This document shows, in pieces, positions 7,457 to 11,292 of a DNA stretch of 11,292 nt. A model generated the notes under the pieces. It was not told where the DNA came from. It ran no database searches and worked only from the letters and a program-made list of their open reading frames with translations. Source of the stretch: Robiginitomaculum sp. (GTDB taxonomy: Bacteria > Pseudomonadota > Alphaproteobacteria > Caulobacterales > Maricaulaceae); assembly GCA_002733485.1 (NCBI GenBank), contig NVVU01000047.1:9162-20453 (forward strand). Direction: 5' to 3'. The first letter of the stretch is position 1. Each line of letters begins with the position of its first letter. The translations under genes and the position numbers were made by a program.

Positions 7457-7900
7457 TTACATGCCTTTTGTCTCAATGCGTTTAAGAAGGCCGGAAAACA
7501 GTAAAATCGTTTTGTCGCCACAGAATAATTTGCCACGCACAAACATCAGGCCGGATTTGGTTTTACGGACCAATTCACCTTCGGCCTCAATCCAGTCGCC
7601 TGGCCAGGCGGCGGCAACAAACTCGTTATTCATGGTCACGGTAACGCCGTGATCGCCCTCAAAGGCATGCTTGGATATGGCGAACAGCGCGCTATCGGCA
7701 AAGGTCATCAACATGCCGCCATGCACTGCGCCGCCGCCATTACAGTGCTTCTTTTGGGCATAAAACTTTATCAGGCCCTGCCCCGGCTCCGGTTTGTGAT
7801 TCTTGTGGATAAAAATAGGCCCGTTGATATGCTCAAAACGGTCCTCATTGGACCATTGCACATAGTCTGCGGGTGGTTGCACGGTGTTTTTCGTATCCAT
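7457..7900 (-). CDS. PaaI-family hotdog-fold thioesterase
   Basis: This 147-residue single hotdog domain of the PaaI/YbgC-like acyl-CoA thioesterase group probably cleaves an acyl-CoA in the cytoplasm; the substrate is unknown. The family active-site stretch is visible as HCNGGGAVHGGMLMTFADSA (52-71): N54, the HGG turn at 60-62 and the probable catalytic acid D69. The following GVTVTMNNEFVAAAWPGDWIEAEGELV matches the central strands that bind pantetheine. I chose the ATG at 7900. A TTG at 7921 in the same frame would add seven residues (MAIYALC), and a stop lies a few codons upstream of it. Neither start has a clear Shine-Dalgarno. It lies 70 nt downstream of the DUF3179 gene on the same strand with no terminator between, so the two may be co-transcribed. 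It converges with the DUF202 gene. Confidence 0.87.
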   Translation of the reverse strand: MDTKNTVQPPADYVQWSNEDRFEHINGPIFIHKNHKPEPGQGLIKFYAQKKHCNGGGAVHGGMLMTFADSALFAISKHAFEGDHGVTVTMNNEFVAAAWPGDWIEAEGELVRKTKSGLMFVRGKLFCGDKTILLFSGLLKRIETKGM

Positions 7901-7970
7901 ACACAGGGCATAAATCGCCAAATGGCGCAGTGCAACAAAAAATCATCACCTAACAGAAATTTCGCTCTGA

Positions 7971-8951
7971 TTATAGGGCCAGTTTCCATTTTCCTTTTGG
8001 CTTAAAGGCATGAAATACAAAGGCAAATGTAACATCATAGGGGACCTCGACCCAAACACCGTCTGACCTGCGTTTTTGCACTGAAACTCCGGGCACCGGC
8101 CGGCTGTCTTTAATGCTTTTCTGGTCGAGCGCTGAGGCATGATCGCCCTCATAGATAAGCCGAACATCCCCATCGGTTAGGCTTAGCTGGTCCCGGATAA
8201 GGCTCAGGCCATAGGCAGTATCACCCACCACCACCACGCGCATCATCGGTTCTATGTTCTTGGGCAAATCGCCGCGATATAAAAATGGTTTTACCGCACT
8301 GTCATAACCTGCATAAGGGTTGCGTCCATAGGGGCGCGCACCGGGGTCATTTGGCACCAGAACCTGTCCTTTGGGAAAGCGCTTTTTAAAGCGCGCAAAA
8401 GATTCCAGGCGCGATGGCAGGGTTTTTAGTTTGATTTTATTGAACCGGCCGACGATGGCATTGCCAGTAAATTGCTGCCACCAGGTTTCGCTGGCCCGGT
8501 CATACATAATCAGGTTTGAATTTCGCAACATGCCCGACGTGCCAAAGGTCGGCGCGCCCGCCTCCCCTTCGATACGGCGGTCATAAACAATGGCTGAATT
8601 GCAAAGGGGGCAATAGGTGACAATCACCGGGACCCTGCCAATTTCGTCATTGACGATTTCGTGCCAGGTCAAAATGCGCAAGGGATAGGCCCGCGCCACG
8701 CCATTCACCATCAGACCAACCACCGGTTCGTTCCCCGGCAAATCCGAAGTCGAAACGGCAATAAATTTGGGTTGATCAATGGAAGGGATGCCATCTTTTG
8801 GAGGCCCCCCGGCCATAATCGATGAAAAATCAATACTGGAGCGTTCAAAATCTGTTTTTGGCCATGCCTTCATCATCTTGCGGGGCGGCCCGGCCAGTGC
8901 TGGTGGGCCAGCCATTCCAAACAGGAAAATAAACAGGGCTAAAATTCTCAT
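7971..8951 (-). CDS. Exported DUF3179-domain protein
   Basis: This 326-residue protein opens with a signal peptide (MRILALFIFLFGMAGPPALA, cleavage about residue 20), so it should be periplasmic or exported. The rest is a DUF3179 domain. Its marks are ARAYPLRILTWHEIVND (86-102), VTYCPLCNSAIVYDR (111-125, with a CxxC at C114/C117), FGTSGMLRNSNLIMYDR (136-152) and ETWWQQFTG (155-163). The function of the family is not established; the CxxC and conserved Trp/His residues suggest metal or redox chemistry, but this is inference. The ATG has GAGAGG about 5 nt upstream. The upstream spacer is shared with the divergent 9077 gene. Confidence 0.86.
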   Translation of the reverse strand: MRILALFIFLFGMAGPPALAGPPRKMMKAWPKTDFERSSIDFSSIMAGGPPKDGIPSIDQPKFIAVSTSDLPGNEPVVGLMVNGVARAYPLRILTWHEIVNDEIGRVPVIVTYCPLCNSAIVYDRRIEGEAGAPTFGTSGMLRNSNLIMYDRASETWWQQFTGNAIVGRFNKIKLKTLPSRLESFARFKKRFPKGQVLVPNDPGARPYGRNPYAGYDSAVKPFLYRGDLPKNIEPMMRVVVVGDTAYGLSLIRDQLSLTDGDVRLIYEGDHASALDQKSIKDSRPVPGVSVQKRRSDGVWVEVPYDVTFAFVFHAFKPKGKWKLAL

Positions 8952-9011
8952 GACGACCTCTCATGTGCTGGAGACAAGTTTAGGCCATTGCGCAAACACG
9001 AACCATTCACC

Positions 9012-9040
9012 TTTACGAGAGCAGGCCGCGCCCTTATATT
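9012..9040 (+). promoter_or_regulatory. Putative sigma-70-type promoter for the 9077-9659 gene pair
   Basis: TTTACG (9012-9017) and TATATT (9035-9040) are separated by exactly 17 nt. They match the -35 and -10 consensus at 4 and 5 of 6 positions. Transcription would start near 9047, leaving a leader of about 30 nt that includes the GGAGA Shine-Dalgarno at 9066-9070. It lies in the 125-nt divergent spacer after the DUF3179 gene. Confidence 0.5.
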
Positions 9041-9076
9041 GATTCTGCTGAGGGGCAATAGAATTGGAGAACCGCG

Positions 9077-9256
9077 ATGGAATTCGCTCTAGTTCCGCTA
9101 TTGCTCTATTTTTTACCCTGGATCATTGCCCTGATCCGTGGCCATCATAATGCGGGCGCTATTTTTTTATTGAACGTGCTTTTAGGCTGGACCTTCATTG
9201 GCTGGATTGTAGCCTTCATCTGGTCATTCACCAGCATTCGCCGGTATTATGTATAA
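9077..9256 (+). CDS. Small membrane protein of the superinfection-immunity type (59 aa)
   Basis: An ATG at 9077, with GGAGA 6 nt upstream, opens a 59-codon frame ending at TAA 9254-9256. The product has two hydrophobic helices, at about residues 3-20 (FALVPLLLYFLPWIIALI) and 29-51. They are joined by a basic turn, RGHHNAGA, and followed by the aromatic/basic tail SIRRYYV. The pattern PWIIALIRGHHN...IFLLNVLLGWTFIGWIVAFIW matches my recollection of the Imm_superinfect family. That family includes phage T4 Imm, a membrane protein that blocks DNA entry by superinfecting phage, but it also has many short chromosomal members of unknown role. No phage genes are nearby, so an antiviral role is only a possibility. 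The last 8 nt overlap the start of the next gene. Confidence 0.8.
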   Translation: MEFALVPLLLYFLPWIIALIRGHHNAGAIFLLNVLLGWTFIGWIVAFIWSFTSIRRYYV

Positions 9257-9659
9257 AGGCATTATCGTCTTCATACTTGTCCTTCTGGGCGCGACGGCTT
9301 ACACGCCTCCTGCCTTGGCGAAGGATAAACCGGCAATTCAGCGCCCGCCGGACACCACTAGCAATCGCCTGTTTCTGGCCGATACGCTGGGAGCCATGCA
9401 TTATCTGACCATTACATGTGCCGGGCGCCTGGATCAGAGTTGGCGGGAGCACATGGCAGAAATGCTGCAATTAGAACCGCTTAGCGCGTATGAACGGAAA
9501 GATTTGGTCTCTGCATTTAATCATGGGTTTCGCCAGCAAAAACGCGCATTCCCCCGATGCACACCGCGCACTGTAAGCCAGATCATGGCGCAAAAACGCC
9601 TAAAGGCAGAACAAGGTCAATTTTTAACGACCGCGTTAGCAGATCCTTATCTACATTGA
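9249..9659 (+). CDS. TIGR02301-family exported protein
   Basis: The 136-residue product begins with a signal peptide (MYKGIIVFILVLLGATAYTP, cleavage probably after A22-L-A24). The mature domain contains LADTLGAMHYLTITCAG (43-59), WREHMAEMLQLE (65-76) and LVSAFNHGFRQQKRAFPRCTP (86-106). This is the pattern of TIGR02301, an alphaproteobacterial family of unknown function. C57 and C104 are placed so that they could form a disulfide in the periplasm. The ATG lies inside the end of the preceding gene (ATGTATAA overlap), has no clear Shine-Dalgarno of its own and is probably translated by coupling. A 70-nt gap separates it from the next gene on the same strand. Confidence 0.82.
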   Translation: MYKGIIVFILVLLGATAYTPPALAKDKPAIQRPPDTTSNRLFLADTLGAMHYLTITCAGRLDQSWREHMAEMLQLEPLSAYERKDLVSAFNHGFRQQKRAFPRCTPRTVSQIMAQKRLKAEQGQFLTTALADPYLH

Positions 9660-9729
9660 GCTATATCCATAACCGTCAAGAGGCGAAAAATCGCCCGGAC
9701 AGGTGAATGGATAACAAGGGGTGGGGCCA

Positions 9730-9990
9730 ATGCGCGCCAAGGGCGAAGCTGTAGCAGAATTACCAAAAAACGAGCAAAAAGATCAGGCACTGGATTTAAT
9801 TCTGGATGCCTGGGATACAGCATTGGTGCGCGGGTGTGCGCCAGAGCAAATCGCCACATCGGCTATATTTGCCGCCTTTGCGGACCTGATCGACGTTTAC
9901 GGCGAAGACATAGTGGCCGAAATGGCCAACCGTTTGCCGGCCCGCGTTCGCCGGGGGGAATTCTCCATGCGTCAAGGTCCGGTCAATTAA
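9730..9990 (+). CDS. Small protein of unknown function (86 aa)
   Basis: I do not recognise a named family. The product is soluble, with no signal peptide or membrane segment. It is predicted mostly helical, with two likely amphipathic helices at about 18-35 (DQALDLILDAWDTALVRG) and 39-68 (EQIATSAIFAAFADLIDVYGEDIVAEMANR), then a basic tail ARVRRGEF. I prefer the ATG at 9730, which has AAGGGG about 9 nt upstream; a GTG at 9721 would add three residues and would overlap that sequence. Codon use and the ordered helical pattern support a real gene. It follows the TIGR02301 gene by 70 nt with no T-run terminator between, so co-transcription is plausible. Its stop codon overlaps the T run of the terminator of the convergent gene. 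Confidence 0.7.
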   Translation: MRAKGEAVAELPKNEQKDQALDLILDAWDTALVRGCAPEQIATSAIFAAFADLIDVYGEDIVAEMANRLPARVRRGEFSMRQGPVN

Positions 9991-10017
9991 AAAGGCCGGG
10001 AGGTTTCCCCTCCGGCC
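9989..10017 (-). terminator. Rho-independent terminator of the 10045-10410 gene (possibly bidirectional)
   Basis: Read on the minus strand, GGCCGGAGG and CCTCCCGGCC form a 9-bp GC-rich stem with one bulged base around a GGAAA loop, followed directly by TTTTT. It lies 27 nt after the stop of the leftward gene. On the plus strand the same stem is followed by only CTTAAATTTT, so it is a weaker terminator for the 9730-9990 gene, whose stop codon lies in the T-run segment. Confidence 0.85.
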
Positions 10018-10044
10018 CTTAAATTTTAAATAGTAAACAGTGCG

Positions 10045-10410
10045 TTAGTCCGCATCTTCACCTTCATTGTTATTGATGGTGACGTTGCATTTTGATTTCA
10101 TATCCCCGGCCATGGAATTGAACTTTTCGCTCATGCCCTGCATTTTTTCAGGCGTGGCACCCAAAGCGGCCAGTTTGCTGTTTCGGTCATCACTGCCCTC
10201 TTCGGTGGTCGCCAAGGCATGCAACAAAGTGTAGTCATCCGTTTCCATATGGGACTTCACCAGATCAACGGCGCATGAACAGCTTTCGTCCGAATTGGCT
10301 TTATCTTTCATGCAAACGCCGTGCATGTCTTCGTCAATTGATCCGGCAATGGCTGTCCCGGAAAATGCCAATGCCATAATCATGGATACAGTTGTAATTT
10401 TATATTTCAT
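10045..10410 (-). CDS. Small exported cysteine-containing protein of unknown function
   Basis: The 121-residue product starts with a signal peptide (MKYKITTVSMIMALAFSGTA, cleavage probably at AIA|GS after residue 22). The mature part of about 99 residues is acidic and helical, with four cysteines: C33 (HGVCMKD), C44 and C46 (ESCSCAVD) and C108 (KSKCNV). An even number suggests two disulfides in the periplasm. It ends in an Asn/acidic tail, NNNEGEDAD. I do not recognise the family. The arrangement of an early Cys, a CxC and a late Cys resembles small secreted proteins often seen in Alphaproteobacteria, but no function can be given. The ATG is supported by GGAG 6 nt upstream. A perfect 8-bp inverted repeat abuts the Shine-Dalgarno. 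A good terminator follows the stop. Confidence 0.78.
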   Translation of the reverse strand: MKYKITTVSMIMALAFSGTAIAGSIDEDMHGVCMKDKANSDESCSCAVDLVKSHMETDDYTLLHALATTEEGSDDRNSKLAALGATPEKMQGMSEKFNSMAGDMKSKCNVTINNNEGEDAD

Positions 10411-10421
10411 TTTTTTCTCCT

Positions 10422-10439
10422 GTCAGGAACCTTCCTGAC
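10422..10439 (-). promoter_or_regulatory. Perfect inverted repeat just upstream of the ribosome binding site
   Basis: GTCAGGAA and TTCCTGAC (8-nt arms, 2-nt spacer) lie one base before the AGGAG Shine-Dalgarno of the 10045-10410 gene, read on the minus strand. It could be an operator for a dimeric repressor or an RNA hairpin that affects ribosome access; a 2-nt loop favours a DNA site. A second pair, ATAGGTT (10444-10450) and AACCTAT (10479-10485), lies further upstream in the same spacer. The element has no T run, so it is not a terminator for the dihydroorotase gene upstream. Confidence 0.45.
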
Positions 10440-10491
10440 CCCCATAGGTTGATTAGCTCAAATCCCTGCCATCGGCAAACCTATTTTATGA

Positions 10492-11292
10492 TTATTTTTC
10501 CGCCAAGGCTTCTTCAAAATAGATTGGCTTACCTCTGCCCGTATTTTCCAGTGCCCCATCACGCATCACGCCCTGGCCACGAATGATGGTTGCCATGGGC
10601 CAACCGGTAACGGATCTGCCATCAAAAGGCGTCCATCCACTTTTGCTGGCGCTGTCCGCATCGGTGATTTTTCGTGTTGCCTTCATATCGGCCAGTGTGA
10701 AGTCGGCATCATAGCCTATGGCCATGCGACCCTTGCCCGCTAACCCGAAAATGCGCTTTGGTCCGGCACTGGTAAGATCGACAAAACGTTGCAGGCTGAG
10801 GCGGCCTTTGTTGACATGATCCAGCATGATCGGCACCAGACTTTGCACCCCCGGCATGCCCGAAGGTGAGGCAGGATAAGGCTTTGCCTTTTCTTCCAGC
10901 GTATGGGGCGCATGGTCAGATCCGATCACATCAACCAGCCCAAGGCGCAGTGCACTCCAGAGCGCCGTGCGATGATCATTGGTGCGTATGGGCGGGTTCA
11001 TCTGCGCCCGCCCTTTCATCTGTTCATAACAATCCGGTGCACGCAGGGTCAGATGTTGCGGCGTCACCTCCACCGTGGCGATATCCTTGTGTGCTTGTAA
11101 AAATACCATTTCTTCGGCGGTGGAGACATGCAGTACATGCACCCGCTTGCCGGCCTCGCGCGCCAACCGAATCAAACGCTGGGTGGCCAGCAATGCTGCC
11201 CTGGCATCACGCACGACCGGGTGGGAGGACCAATCCCCGGCCACGGCTAGTTTTTTGCGATCGTTCAGGCGCATCTCGTCCTCGCAATGAAA
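10492..11292 (-). CDS. pyrC: Dihydroorotase, catalytic type (N-terminus beyond window edge)
   Basis: The frame enters from the right edge (first codon TTT at 11290-11292) and ends at TAA 10492-10494, giving 266 residues, roughly the C-terminal 60 percent of a family of about 440. It closes N-carbamoyl-L-aspartate to dihydroorotate, the step after PyrB. The visible metal-site motifs are intact: FHCED (2-5 are HCED) at the very edge, EVTPQHLTL, and GSDHAPHTLEEK. Other family landmarks are QMNPPIR, SPSGMPGVQSLVPIMLDHV, TSAGPKRIFGLAGKGRMAIGYDADFTL and SGWTPFDG. The ATG at 11274 is internal, since similarity continues through it. The HxH and lysine regions lie outside the window, so full catalytic competence is inferred. 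This is probably the working enzyme, complementing the metal-site-deficient PyrX at 1407-2702. An allantoinase or other cyclic amidase is the alternative, less likely given the motif match. Confidence 0.88.
   Translation of the reverse strand, partial: FHCEDEMRLNDRKKLAVAGDWSSHPVVRDARAALLATQRLIRLAREAGKRVHVLHVSTAEEMVFLQAHKDIATVEVTPQHLTLRAPDCYEQMKGRAQMNPPIRTNDHRTALWSALRLGLVDVIGSDHAPHTLEEKAKPYPASPSGMPGVQSLVPIMLDHVNKGRLSLQRFVDLTSAGPKRIFGLAGKGRMAIGYDADFTLADMKATRKITDADSASKSGWTPFDGRSVTGWPMATIIRGQGVMRDGALENTGRGKPIYFEEALAEK

Noticed and set aside
7901..7921. TTG start for the thioesterase adding seven residues
   Set aside because: The ATG at 7900 suffices to cover the domain and the extra segment has no family support, although neither start has a good ribosome site.
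9077..9256. Prophage or defence island around the immunity-like gene
   Set aside because: No integrase, structural phage gene, toxin or known defence gene is present; neighbours are ordinary chromosomal genes.
9682..9695. Small hairpin GGCGA-AAAA-TCGCC between the TIGR02301 gene and the next gene
   Set aside because: The stem is only 5 bp with no T run after it, so it is not a credible terminator, and there is no other sign of function.
1..11292. CRISPR arrays, tRNA/rRNA genes, insertion sequences or riboswitches
   Set aside because: Reading both strands I saw no regular direct-repeat array, cloverleaf, transposase or recognisable riboswitch core.

Overview
This window looks like ordinary chromosomal DNA from an alphaproteobacterium of moderate GC content (judged by eye, not counted). 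The assignment rests on four things. There is a TIGR02301-family gene, a family I know from Alphaproteobacteria. There is a TonB-dependent receptor of the type common in Sphingomonadales, Caulobacterales and Hyphomonadales. There is a gatCAB operon, used to make Gln-tRNA(Gln) and/or Asn-tRNA(Asn) by transamidation. And there is a pyrB gene paired with a degenerate dihydroorotase. I cannot name the genus.

Layout from left to right. Positions 1-1205 (+) hold the C-terminal part of a TonB-dependent outer-membrane receptor, followed by a palindrome, a strong rho-independent terminator and a degenerate long inverted repeat. Positions 1407-3643 (-) hold pyrB and pyrX: aspartate carbamoyltransferase, then a dihydroorotase-like protein that has lost nearly all its metal ligands, overlapping by 4 nt. 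Divergent from these, gatC-gatA-gatB and a small DUF202 membrane protein gene form a rightward operon (3767-7453); a short repeat-type hairpin sits between gatA and gatB. Next are two leftward genes: a PaaI-like hotdog thioesterase (7457-7900) and a secreted DUF3179 protein (7971-8951). A rightward cluster follows: a 59-residue membrane protein resembling the superinfection-immunity family (9077-9256), a TIGR02301-family exported protein overlapping it by 8 nt (9249-9659), and an unrecognised 86-residue protein (9730-9990). A leftward gene for a small cysteine-containing exported protein (10045-10410) comes next. The window ends in a leftward catalytic-type dihydroorotase (10492 to beyond the right edge).

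How the genes work together. PyrB (carbamoyl-aspartate synthesis) and the dihydroorotase at the right end catalyse consecutive steps of de novo pyrimidine synthesis. PyrX probably has a structural rather than catalytic role as a partner of PyrB. GatC, GatA and GatB form the amidotransferase that corrects misacylated tRNAs. The rest are envelope or hypothetical proteins with no clear joint pathway.

I found no tRNA, rRNA, CRISPR array, insertion sequence or phage module, and no stretch over 300 bases without a gene. I see no convincing undescribed multi-gene system. The most notable points are the division of labour between the two dihydroorotase-like genes, the small overlapping immunity-like gene, and several intergenic inverted repeats.
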